9,297 nucleotides of DNA from Candidatus Saccharimonadota bacterium (GCA_029288515.1 JARIHB010000027.1:1-9297); one strand, 5' to 3'; counted from the stretch's first letter, positions 1-5,856 are shown. Notes: generated from the sequence alone by a model not told the origin. A program made the numbers and translations.

Positions 1-159
1 GTGGTTAAAAGCCCGCACGTCTTCAAAAAAGGCCGCGAACAGTTTGAAATGCGCATCCACAAGCGCCTGATAGACGTGTTTGAGCCTACGCCCAAGACTA
101 TCGACTCGCTGATGAACCTTAGCCTGCCGGCTGGTTGCGACGTCGAAATCAAAATGTAA
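1..159 (+). CDS. rpsJ: 30S ribosomal protein S10, C-terminal part (5' truncated)
   Basis: Frame 1 is open from the window edge to TAA at 157-159, giving 52 residues. They match the C-terminal half of S10: VVKSPHVFKKGREQFEM, then HKRLIDVFEPTPKTIDSL, ending LPAGCDVEIKM. S10 is a small-subunit protein (also NusE in antitermination complexes) that binds 16S rRNA in the head of the 30S. The N-terminal half lies outside the window. A strong terminator follows 13 nt after the stop, so S10 is the last gene of its transcript here. In most bacteria rpsJ opens the S10 operon and rplC follows, so this gene order is unusual. Identification is by recalled family sequence and is very secure. Confidence 0.96.
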   Translation: MVKSPHVFKKGREQFEMRIHKRLIDVFEPTPKTIDSLMNLSLPAGCDVEIKM

Positions 160-172
160 GTACCGACGTACT

Positions 173-202
173 AAAAAGAACCACCTACGGGTGGTTCTTT
201 TT
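173..202. terminator. Bidirectional intrinsic terminator between rpsJ and the coiled-coil gene
   Basis: Perfect 13-bp stem: AAAAAGAACCACC (173-185), loop TACG (186-189), GGTGGTTCTTTTT (190-202). The loop closed by C-G is a UNCG-type tetraloop, which is unusually stable. The A-run on one side and T-run on the other give a U-tract in either direction, so it can end rpsJ on the plus strand and the convergent gene on the minus strand. The minus-strand gene's stop codon (201-203) overlaps the edge of the stem. Confidence 0.93.
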
Positions 203-470
203 ATATAGACCGTGAGGCAGTATCCGAGACGCGCCGTATCCACGTTTCGTGGCGGTCAACCTCGGCACCAATAGCAAGCGCCTCATGCTCGGCACGCTCA
301 GCGCGCTGCTCGGCGGCGTCGGCTAAACGGCGGATTTCATCGGTTCGCTGTTGCATTTCGGCCTTGATTTCGTCGAAACGATGGTCGAAATGGCGGATTA
401 GTTTTCCGAAAACCGCTGCAAGCGTTTCATTAAGAGTGTTCTCGGTAACGTATGGTGATTGCTGTTTCAT
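201..470 (-). CDS. Small coiled-coil protein of unknown function
   Basis: Predicted 89 aa. Residues about 30-75 are highly charged and helical (FDEIKAEMQQRTDEIRRLAD, then AEQRAERAEHEA), typical of a coiled coil. The N-terminus (SPYVTENTLNETL) and the C-terminal HETWIRRVSD resemble a small protein type I recall from Saccharibacteria and other CPR genomes; this is recollection, not a search. No signal peptide or membrane segment is visible. An upstream in-frame ATG at 482 would add four residues, but it lies inside the likely -10 box (TACAAT, 486-481), so the start at 470 is preferred. No Shine-Dalgarno is seen. The gene converges on rpsJ and shares its terminator. Its function is unknown; oligomerisation or scaffolding is only a guess. 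Confidence 0.72.
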   Translation of the reverse strand: MKQQSPYVTENTLNETLAAVFGKLIRHFDHRFDEIKAEMQQRTDEIRRLADAAEQRAERAEHEALAIGAEVDRHETWIRRVSDTASRSI

Positions 471-480
471 CGTGAGCGGC

Positions 481-510
481 ATTGTAGTAAGAGCTCGTTC
501 ATGAATGCAA
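481..510 (-). promoter_or_regulatory. Putative promoter of the coiled-coil gene
   Basis: Minus strand: TTGCAT (510-505), an 18-nt spacer, then TACAAT (486-481). The -10 matches consensus at five of six bases and the -35 is weak. The predicted start point is near 473-474, a few bases before the ATG at 470, so the mRNA would be nearly leaderless. This geometry decides the start codon. Confidence 0.45.
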
Positions 511-542
511 GTGTTTTTTACACAAAGTCGTTAATTATTTAA

Positions 543-557
543 TGATACGATGAGTGT
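543..557 (+). promoter_or_regulatory. Extended -10 promoter of idi, predicted leaderless mRNA
   Basis: TG (543-544), one base, then TACGAT (546-551) form an extended -10. The ATG of idi follows after six bases (gagtgt), placing the expected +1 on or next to its A at 558. There is no Shine-Dalgarno and no convincing -35 box. The same arrangement precedes the genes at 6056 and 6402. Confidence 0.55.
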
Positions 558-1121
558 ATGACAGAGACCGAACAGATTGTATTCGTGGACGAACAGGGAA
601 AACCTACGGGTGAGATCGGGCCGAAACTGGCGAGCCATACAGCTAGTACTAGGCTTCATTTGGCGTTTTCGTGCTACCTATTCCGGCGTAGCGATGGCAA
701 ATTTTTGCTCACGCAGCGGGCGTTCAGTAAAAAAGTGTGGCCTGGCGTGTGGACGAACAGTGTGTGCGGCCATCCAACCCCCGGCGAAACCATGGAGAAC
801 GCCATCCGCCGCCGGTCACTCTACGAACTCGGGCTGCCGGACGTTGAAGGTATCAGGGTTGTATTGCCAACGTACCGCTACACGACGCCACCCTACAACG
901 GCATCATAGAGAACGAATTTTGTCCAGTGTTTGTAGCCTATACCCACGATGAACCCCAGCTCAACCCTGAAGAAGTGGAAGCGTACAAGTGGCTTGACTG
1001 GTCAGCGTATGAGCGTCTATTGCGGTCCGAGCCGGACAGCATGAGTTACTGGGCTAAAGATCAATACGATCAATTGCGTAGCGTGGCTCCGTTTGCAGAA
1101 AAGGCGGGGCTCGCCACATGA
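558..1121 (+). CDS. idi: Isopentenyl-diphosphate delta-isomerase, type I
   Basis: 187 aa, close to the usual length of type I (Nudix-fold) IDI. It interconverts IPP and DMAPP in the cytoplasm, the entry point to polyprenyl lipid carriers and quinones. Visible landmarks: TRLHLAFSCYLF (31-42); WPGVWTNSVCGHP (61-73) with catalytic-type Cys70 and metal-ligand-type His72; His27 and His34 as the other likely metal ligands; a Nudix-like RRRSLYELGL (84-93); YRY (106-108); IIENEFCPVF (116-125) with Glu118 and Glu120. These align well with remembered E. coli Idi. The start at 558 is supported by the extended -10 just upstream. The stop overlaps maf (ATGA), so the two are co-transcribed. Type I IDI is essential only with the mevalonate pathway, so mevalonate genes may lie elsewhere in the genome; none is visible here. 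Confidence 0.95.
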   Translation: MTETEQIVFVDEQGKPTGEIGPKLASHTASTRLHLAFSCYLFRRSDGKFLLTQRAFSKKVWPGVWTNSVCGHPTPGETMENAIRRRSLYELGLPDVEGIRVVLPTYRYTTPPYNGIIENEFCPVFVAYTHDEPQLNPEEVEAYKWLDWSAYERLLRSEPDSMSYWAKDQYDQLRSVAPFAEKAGLAT

Positions 1122-1729
1122 CTCGTCGTATTATATTGGCCAGCAGCTCGCCCCGGCGCATTGAACTGCTGGGTATGATGGGCGTGACGTTTGAAGCTAT
1201 GCCAAGTGATTTTAACGAATATCTTGATGAAAGCCGGCCGGCGGAGGAAGTAGCTATTGAGCTGGCGCTTGGCAAAGCCCGGACAGTGGCCGAGCATTAT
1301 CCGGAGGCTATCGTAATAGGCAGCGATACCATCGTGTCGCTCGGCGACCGGCAGTATGGCAAGCCCGGGGACGAGACGGAAGCCCGCCTGATGCTGTATG
1401 AGCAGGTTGGGCATACAACCACCGTCATCACATCCCTGGCGGTACTTTGGCAGGAATTAGGCATAATACTTGTAGACGCCCCGCAGGCTAAGGTAGCCTT
1501 TAAGCGGCGCAACGATAAGGCTATTGCAGCATATTTGGCAACCGGTGACTGGCATGATAAAGCGGCGGCGTGGGGTATCCAAAGCGGCGCCGCGCCGCTT
1601 ATTGACCATATTGAAGGCGAATACAGCACTATTATCGGTTTGCCGGTAACGCGATTGGCTACCATTCTGCACCAGCTGGGCGTGCCCACGCAGCCGGTAG
1701 TATTACACTGCCCGGTGCGGCAGTATTAG
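1118..1729 (+). CDS. maf: Maf-family nucleotide pyrophosphatase (dTTP/UTP type likely)
   Basis: 203 aa, the normal size for Maf/HAM1-superfamily house-cleaning enzymes that hydrolyse non-canonical or excess NTPs to NMP and PPi. Motifs in order: LASSSPRR (7-14), IGSDTIV (67-73) with the metal-associated Asp70, GKP (81-83), DKAAAWGIQ (147-155), and IEGEYSTIIGLPV (165-177). The DKAxAxGIQ form resembles the YhdE-like (dTTP/UTP) branch rather than the YceF branch; this is a family-level inference. The start overlaps the idi stop as ATGA, implying translational coupling; only a weak purine stretch (GGCGGGG) precedes it. The stop codon overlaps the tail of the convergent ilvA by 4 bp, with no terminator between them. 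Confidence 0.93.
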   Translation: MTRRIILASSSPRRIELLGMMGVTFEAMPSDFNEYLDESRPAEEVAIELALGKARTVAEHYPEAIVIGSDTIVSLGDRQYGKPGDETEARLMLYEQVGHTTTVITSLAVLWQELGIILVDAPQAKVAFKRRNDKAIAAYLATGDWHDKAAAWGIQSGAAPLIDHIEGEYSTIIGLPVTRLATILHQLGVPTQPVVLHCPVRQY

Positions 1730-3234
1730 CGTGAGCCCGCGAACAGATGCAGGCTTTTAGCTTCGCTGACATTTATGTAGTCGTACCCTGTGGTACGGAG
1801 CGCTTGCTCTAAGGCTTGGCTGTCGGCCGACTCGAATCCAACCAGTACATTACCTTCGTCGCCGCCTTGGCCACGATAGTGAAATAGGCTGATGTTCCAT
1901 TGGCTGCCAATAGCCTCTAAAAAGTCTTGCAGGGCACCCGGCCGTTCAGGAAAATTAACGCGGAAGAATTGTTCGTGAGCCGCAGGCTGGGCTGGCCCGC
2001 CCACCATGTGGCGGATATGCTCTTTGGCGGTGTCTTCCAACGAGAGATCGGCGTACGCATACGCGTGCTTTTTCATGGTGGCGACAAAGGCTTGCTTGTC
2101 GGCGTTATTATCGATGCTGACACCGACGAATACATGAGCGGCCCTTCGTGTATGGAGCCGATAGCCGAATTGGGTAATATTATGCCGGGCTACTACAGTG
2201 GCACAGAACGCCTGCAGAGCGCCCGGCTCTTCGGGCAGCGTGACCGCGAACAGTGCTTCTTTACCACTGCCTAGCAATGTGCGCTCGGCAACGAATTGCA
2301 GGCGTTCGAAAGTCATATTGGCGCCCGAACAGATGGCGACCGCCTTCATGGCGGCTGTACCGCGGCGCGCAGCATAGGCGGTGATGCCGGCCACTCCGAG
2401 TGCTCCGGCCGGTTCGACAATACCCCTCGTTTCTTCAAAGATAGCCTTTATGGCGGCGCAGAGGGCATCAGTATTGACGGTTACACAGTCATCAACATAT
2501 TGCTTGCAGACGGCAAAGGTATGTTCGCCCATCTGTTTTACTGCCACGCCATCGGCGAAAATACCAACGTGTGGCAGTACTATCCGTTTACCAGCCGCTA
2601 GCGAAGCCTGTAAAACGTTACTATCTTCCGGTTCGACGGCAACAATGCGTATATCCGGACGGAGCGCCTTTACATATTGAGCTATGCCGGCAACCAATCC
2701 ACCGCCGCCCACCGGTACGAATATGTGCGTCACGTCGGGCAGCTGTTCGAGTATTTCACGGCCGACAGTGCCCTGACCGGCGATTACCAGCGGGTCGTCG
2801 AACGGATGGACATAGGTGCGGCCGGTTTCATGCATGCGCTGTTTGCAGTGCTCGGCGGCGTCCGAGTAGCTGTCGCCGAACAATTCAACGGTGGCCCCGT
2901 ACGAGCGTACGGCCTCTACTTTAATGGGCGGGGTAGTGCGGGGCATGACGATCAGGGCCGATATGCCCAGCTTGTGTGCCGATAAGGCTACCCCTTGGGC
3001 GTGATTCCCGGCGCTGGCCGCTATAACGCCCTTGCGGCGTTCAGCGGCAGTTAGCTGGGCGATTTTGTTGTATGCGCCCCGCAGTTTAAAGGAGTGTACT
3101 GGTTGCAAGTCCTCGCGCTTTAAATACACTCCCCGGCCAAGCGCGGCGCTGAGCTTGACGGCTGGTTCCAGTGGCGTTTCGACGGCTACGTCGTACACGC
3201 GAGCCAAGAGAGTTTGTTTAACAGCGTCATTCAT
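1726..3234 (-). CDS. ilvA: Threonine deaminase (biosynthetic, two regulatory ACT-like domains)
   Basis: 502 aa, the length of biosynthetic IlvA rather than the shorter catabolic TdcB. It converts threonine to 2-oxobutyrate and ammonia, the committed step to isoleucine. PLP fold, residues 1 to about 325: HSFKLRGA (47-54) with the Schiff-base Lys50, SAGNHAQG (74-81), phosphate-binding GGGG (176-179), and ICSGANM (301-307). The C-terminus has two ACT-like repeats, about 327-400 (FAVTLPEEPGALQAF) and 422-495 (FFRVNFPERPGALQDF), which in this family sense Ile (inhibition) and Val (activation). It is last in the operon: its start overlaps ilvN by 8 bp, with AGGA eight bases before the ATG. There is no obvious terminator; the tail overlaps maf. 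Product imines/enamines explain RidA in the same operon. Confidence 0.96.
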   Translation of the reverse strand: MNDAVKQTLLARVYDVAVETPLEPAVKLSAALGRGVYLKREDLQPVHSFKLRGAYNKIAQLTAAERRKGVIAASAGNHAQGVALSAHKLGISALIVMPRTTPPIKVEAVRSYGATVELFGDSYSDAAEHCKQRMHETGRTYVHPFDDPLVIAGQGTVGREILEQLPDVTHIFVPVGGGGLVAGIAQYVKALRPDIRIVAVEPEDSNVLQASLAAGKRIVLPHVGIFADGVAVKQMGEHTFAVCKQYVDDCVTVNTDALCAAIKAIFEETRGIVEPAGALGVAGITAYAARRGTAAMKAVAICSGANMTFERLQFVAERTLLGSGKEALFAVTLPEEPGALQAFCATVVARHNITQFGYRLHTRRAAHVFVGVSIDNNADKQAFVATMKKHAYAYADLSLEDTAKEHIRHMVGGPAQPAAHEQFFRVNFPERPGALQDFLEAIGSQWNISLFHYRGQGGDEGNVLVGFESADSQALEQALRTTGYDYINVSEAKSLHLFAGSR

Positions 3235-3487
3235 GAGAAGTGTCCTGGTGATGGTTGATAGTTACACGGTGTACATCCACCAGCTTTTCTAATTGATGGT
3301 GAATCTGGTCGATGCGCGCCACATTTTGGACGGTGATAGACATATGCGACCAGGGGGTTTCTGCCGGGTGCTCGACATGAACGCTGCTGATGTTGCATCC
3401 CCGGCGGGCAAATACCTGCGCCACGCGTACTAACACTCCTGGCGCGTCGCGGACTTCTAATGTAATAGCGTACAGCATAGTGGTCAT
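3227..3487 (-). CDS. ilvN: Acetolactate synthase small (regulatory) subunit, short single-ACT form
   Basis: 86 aa with one ACT domain: YAITLEVRDAPGVLVRVAQ leads into VFARRGCNI, then a VEHPAETPWSHMSITV strand region. It partners the catalytic subunit IlvB and in this family binds Val to give feedback inhibition and to stimulate activity. Its size is close to E. coli IlvN/IlvM (roughly 85-95 aa), not the usual IlvH (about 160 aa), so the second C-terminal domain is absent. The start is ATG at 3487, two bases after the ilvB TAA, with a good GGAG eight bases upstream; an in-frame ATG three codons later is an alternative. It overlaps ilvA. The reading frame shows no sign of decay. Confidence 0.92.
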   Translation of the reverse strand: MTTMLYAITLEVRDAPGVLVRVAQVFARRGCNISSVHVEHPAETPWSHMSITVQNVARIDQIHHQLEKLVDVHRVTINHHQDTSHE

Positions 3488-3488
3488 C

Positions 3489-5195
3489 TTATGTACTCCC
3501 TGTTGGTTTGTCGAGCGCCGTAGCGGGTGGCGTAATGATCATATTGGTAAGCGGCGCGCCGGGCGGTACCATGGGAAAGACGTTGCTGGTTTTGACAACC
3601 TCGGCATTTATAACTACTGGCCTATCGGTGATGGCAAAGGCTTCGCGTAGTTTAGCATCAGCATCGTCCAACCCGGTAATGTGTATGCCGCGGGCGCCGT
3701 AGGCCTCGGCGAGCTTGCAAAAGTCCGGATTGCCTTCCAGGTTAACGCCGCTTTCACGGTTATCGTAGAACAGTTCCTGCCACTGGCGGACCATACCCAA
3801 GTAGTGGTTGTTCAGCACAATGATCTTCAGCGGTAGTTTGTTGATACAGGCCGTCGCCAGCTCGTAGAGGGTCATCTGAAATCCGCCATCACCTACGAAC
3901 GCGACGACTGGCTCGTGCGGCCGGGCGAACTGCGCGCCGATAGCCGCCGGGAATCCGTAGCCCATGGTGCCGGCACCGCCAGAGCTGAGCCAGTTGCGCG
4001 GCTGATCTATCTTATAAAATTGTGCCGCCCACATTTGATGCTGCCCAACATCGGTAGCTACCACCGCCTTGCCGCCGGTAATATGATATACCCGGTCAAT
4101 GAGGTGTTGCATGGTCAGGCCCTCGTTATCGCTGTACTGGAGCGGGTATTGCCGGCGATAACCATCAAGGTGCTTGTTCCATGTGGTGTGCCGGGCGGGC
4201 TGCAGGGCTGCCGTCAGAGCTTCTAACGACTCTTTGGCGTCACCGCGAACGGCGACGTCGACAGCAATCATTTTGTGCAGTTCGGCGGCGTCGATGTCGA
4301 TATGGGCTTTGAATGCCTTAGGACAGAACTGTGCCGGGTCGCCGATAATGCGATCGTCAAAACGTGAGCCGACATTCAGCAAAAAGTCGCACTCCACCAC
4401 GGCTTTATTGGCGTAGGCCGTGCCGTGCATGCCCAGCATACCCAGCGCCAGGCGATGGGTTTCGGGCAAAGCTCCCTTGCCAAGCAGTGTAGTGGTTACC
4501 GGTGTGTCCATGGCTTCGGCAAGCGTGCGCACCGCAGGAGCAGCCTGCGCAATCAGTACACCGTGGCCGGCCAGAATAAGCGGCCGCTTAGCTTTCTGCC
4601 AGGCGGCAGCAATGGCAGCGATGTGCGTTTTACTCACAGAGTGCCGATGGGTGTAGGCCGGCAAATCGATGGGCGCATCAAGCGAACCGGTAAACGGCGC
4701 GCTGCTGACGTCTTTGGGTATATCGAGTAACACAGGGCCGGGCCGGCCGGTAGTTGCCAGGTGAAATGCTTCGTTCACGATCCGTGGCAAGTCGTTCACT
4801 TCGTGCACCATATAATTGTGTTTTACCACTGGCATGGTCATGTTAAAGACGTCTGCTTCCTGAAAGGCGTCAAAACCCAGCATTTGGCGTATCTGCTGGC
4901 CGCAGATGACAATCATGGGCACGCTGTCCATGTGGGCTGTCATAAGGCCGGTTACGACGTTACCGGCGCCTGGGCCAGAGGTAACAAGCACGACGCCGGG
5001 CTTGCCGCTGGCACGAGCGTAGCCATCGGCCATATGGGCTGCACCCTGTTCGTGACGGACCAGTATTAGTTTAATGGCAGTGCCAGAAGTAACGATAGCA
5101 TCAAATATGGGTATAGCTGCGCCGCCAGAATAGCCGAATATATACTCTACTCCTTGCCGTTCTAGCGTTTTGATGAGTGCAGTGGCGCCGTCCAT
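3489..5195 (-). CDS. ilvB: Acetolactate / acetohydroxyacid synthase large subunit
   Basis: 568 aa, the normal length. It is a ThDP- and FAD-dependent enzyme that condenses pyruvate with 2-oxobutyrate (from IlvA) to 2-aceto-2-hydroxybutyrate, or with pyruvate to acetolactate. N-terminal ThDP PYR domain: GYSGGAAIPIFDA (21-33), with the activating Glu49 in VRHEQGAAHMADGYARASG. FAD-type middle domain: VGSRFDDRIIGD (275-286). C-terminal PP domain: GDGGFQMT (435-442) through NN (462-463), the GDG-X25-NN ThDP/Mg motif, then LGMVRQWQ (466-473) and PMVPPGAPL (541-549). The RFDDR segment and LGFDAFQEAD (106-115) favour the anabolic enzyme over catabolic AlsS. The start overlaps the ridA stop as TAATG, with AGGGA six bases upstream. 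Ser23 in GYSGG replaces the Pro I usually expect there. Confidence 0.97.
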   Translation of the reverse strand: MDGATALIKTLERQGVEYIFGYSGGAAIPIFDAIVTSGTAIKLILVRHEQGAAHMADGYARASGKPGVVLVTSGPGAGNVVTGLMTAHMDSVPMIVICGQQIRQMLGFDAFQEADVFNMTMPVVKHNYMVHEVNDLPRIVNEAFHLATTGRPGPVLLDIPKDVSSAPFTGSLDAPIDLPAYTHRHSVSKTHIAAIAAAWQKAKRPLILAGHGVLIAQAAPAVRTLAEAMDTPVTTTLLGKGALPETHRLALGMLGMHGTAYANKAVVECDFLLNVGSRFDDRIIGDPAQFCPKAFKAHIDIDAAELHKMIAVDVAVRGDAKESLEALTAALQPARHTTWNKHLDGYRRQYPLQYSDNEGLTMQHLIDRVYHITGGKAVVATDVGQHQMWAAQFYKIDQPRNWLSSGGAGTMGYGFPAAIGAQFARPHEPVVAFVGDGGFQMTLYELATACINKLPLKIIVLNNHYLGMVRQWQELFYDNRESGVNLEGNPDFCKLAEAYGARGIHITGLDDADAKLREAFAITDRPVVINAEVVKTSNVFPMVPPGAPLTNMIITPPATALDKPTGST

Positions 5196-5581
5196 TACGA
5201 TCCCTGTTTCCAGGCTACCGCCGCAATCTCAATCCGTAAGGGTACGCCGCCTACCCGGGGCAGCTCCCGCACGGCTACGCATGCCCGGGCCGGGAATGGT
5301 TCGGCAAAGAGAGCGGCATACTGTTCGTTAACCACTGGGAAGTCTGCCATGTTCGTTAGAAAAACTGTGGTTTGTACGACGTCGTGCAGGCTGAGGCCGG
5401 CGGTAGCAAGGATGTGTTCGAGGTTTTGTATGGCTTGGGCAGTTTGGGCTGCGCAGTCGGCCGCAGCCCGGCCGCTGTCCGGGTCGACGCCGATCTGGCC
5501 GGATATATAGGCGAACGGTCCGGCTCTGCGCAAGGGGCTGTACGGCCCAAAGGTGCGGGGTTTGTGATTGTCAACGGGCAT
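5195..5581 (-). CDS. ridA: RidA-family reactive enamine/imine deaminase
   Basis: 128 aa, the normal RidA/YjgF/UK114 size, forming a trimer in known members. It hydrolyses 2-aminoacrylate and 2-aminocrotonate/iminobutyrate released by PLP dehydratases such as IlvA, protecting other PLP enzymes. Landmarks: FGPYSPLRRAG (11-21), YISGQIGVDPDSG (25-37), TTVFLTNMADF (71-81), PARACVAVRELPRV (97-110) with the substrate-carboxylate-type Arg99, and IEIAAVA (117-123) with Glu118. The start at 5581 has the best Shine-Dalgarno in the window (AAAGGAG, 5593-5587). It is the first enzyme gene behind the attenuator, so its expression depends on readthrough. Being in one operon with ilvA is direct context for a role in Ile synthesis. 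Confidence 0.93.
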   Translation of the reverse strand: MPVDNHKPRTFGPYSPLRRAGPFAYISGQIGVDPDSGRAAADCAAQTAQAIQNLEHILATAGLSLHDVVQTTVFLTNMADFPVVNEQYAALFAEPFPARACVAVRELPRVGGVPLRIEIAAVAWKQGS

Positions 5582-5586
5582 AGTAT

Positions 5587-5593
5587 CTCCTTT
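5587..5593 (-). promoter_or_regulatory. Strong Shine-Dalgarno of ridA
   Basis: AAAGGAG five bases before the ridA ATG. It sits just downstream of the attenuator's U-run, so it is free to act only on transcripts that read through. It contrasts with the absence of Shine-Dalgarno sequences before the predicted leaderless genes. Confidence 0.8.
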
Positions 5594-5599
5594 GTATAC

Positions 5600-5629
5600 A
5601 AAAACGAGCGGTTTAGGATCCGCTCGTTT
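5600..5629 (-). terminator. Attenuator terminator (segments 3:4) in the ilv leader
   Basis: On the minus strand AAACGAGCGG (5629-5620) pairs perfectly with CCGCTCGTTT (5611-5602) across an 8-nt loop, and the stem runs into TTTTT (5604-5600). It lies after the leader peptide stop and 18 nt before the ridA ATG, where an attenuator belongs. The 5' arm is shared with the antiterminator helix (5666-5657 with 5625-5616), so the two cannot coexist. Confidence 0.88.
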
Positions 5630-5666
5630 GTGGTGACGGGCTGTGTGCGGGATTAGGAGCGGATCC
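5616..5666 (-). promoter_or_regulatory. Antiterminator helix (segments 2:3) of the ilv attenuator
   Basis: GGATCCGCTC (5666-5657), which covers the last sense codons of the leader peptide, is the exact reverse complement of GAGCGGATCC (5625-5616), giving a 10-bp helix. Its 3' arm includes GAGCGG of the terminator stem, so forming it destroys the terminator. A ribosome parked at the leader stop codon (5655-5653) would cover segment 2 and release the terminator. A ribosome stalled earlier at Ile/Val codons would leave segment 2 free. A further helix, GGCUGUGU(u)GC (5685-5675) with GCACACAGCC (5648-5639), encloses segment 2 and could sequester it when the leader is not translated. A short GATCC (5698-5694) with GGATC (5666-5662) pairing is another possible protector. 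No alternative T-box features are seen. Confidence 0.82.
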
Positions 5667-5778
5667 AGGTATATGCAACACAGCCTCGCGTGAGGATCAC
5701 GACAATAGCAATAATGTTGCGGATTTCTTGAACCATTTCCATCAAGTGTATACCTGCGATTATTACACCGTCAAGCAT
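5653..5778 (-). CDS. Ile/Val-rich leader peptide of the ridA-ilvBNA operon
   Basis: Short ORF ending at TAA (5655-5653). From ATG 5778 it encodes 41 aa with nine Ile, five Val and three Leu, including GVIIAGIHL and the core run NIIAIVVIL (residues 21-29). From the internal ATG at 5742 it is 29 aa and keeps the core run. Neither start has a strong Shine-Dalgarno: a weak AGG precedes 5742, and 5778 sits six bases after a -10-like TTATAT (5790-5785). A longer in-frame ORF back to 5862 would begin upstream of the promoter and is unlikely. The peptide itself probably has no function; it is a sensor of charged Ile/Val tRNA, as known for ilv leaders such as E. coli ilvL. The mutually exclusive RNA helices just behind it support this strongly. 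A tiny hydrophobic membrane peptide is the alternative reading. Confidence 0.8.
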   Translation of the reverse strand: MLDGVIIAGIHLMEMVQEIRNIIAIVVILTRGCVAYTWIRS

Positions 5779-5798
5779 TCCAAAATATAAAGTGTTAA

Positions 5799-5827
5799 TG
5801 TATAAAATTTTACAAAACTCTTGACAA
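5799..5827 (-). promoter_or_regulatory. Promoter of the ilv leader and operon
   Basis: Minus strand: TTGTCA (5827-5822), exactly 17 nt, then TATACA (5804-5799). The expected start is near 5792, about 14 nt before the ATG at 5778. A second -10-like TTATAT at 5790-5785 could instead give a leaderless start at 5778. The -35 overlaps, base for base, the TTGACA of the divergent plus-strand promoter. Confidence 0.62.
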
Positions 5828-5849
5828 CACTTTGTGCTAGGCATAAGGT
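5821..5849 (+). promoter_or_regulatory. Divergent promoter of the small ORF at 5857
   Basis: Consensus TTGACA (5821-5826), 17 nt, then TAAGGT (5844-5849). The expected +1 falls at 5856, so the ATG at 5857 would be at or within one base of the 5' end. The -35 shares five bases with the oppositely oriented ilv -35 (5827-5822), so polymerase should occupy only one of the two promoters at a time. Confidence 0.6.
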
Positions 5850-5856
5850 GAAAGGT

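Noticed and set aside
471..482. ATG at 482 as start of the coiled-coil gene
   Set aside because: It overlaps the likely -10 box TACAAT (486-481), so it should not be in the mRNA.
1927..2985. Plus-strand open frames opposite ilvA
   Set aside because: They are antisense shadows of a well-conserved gene, with no family resemblance and no ribosome binding sites.
5582..5800. T-box riboswitch upstream of ridA
   Set aside because: No T-box consensus antiterminator bulge or Stem I features are seen. The leader ORF with Ile/Val codons and 2:3/3:4 helices explains the region better.
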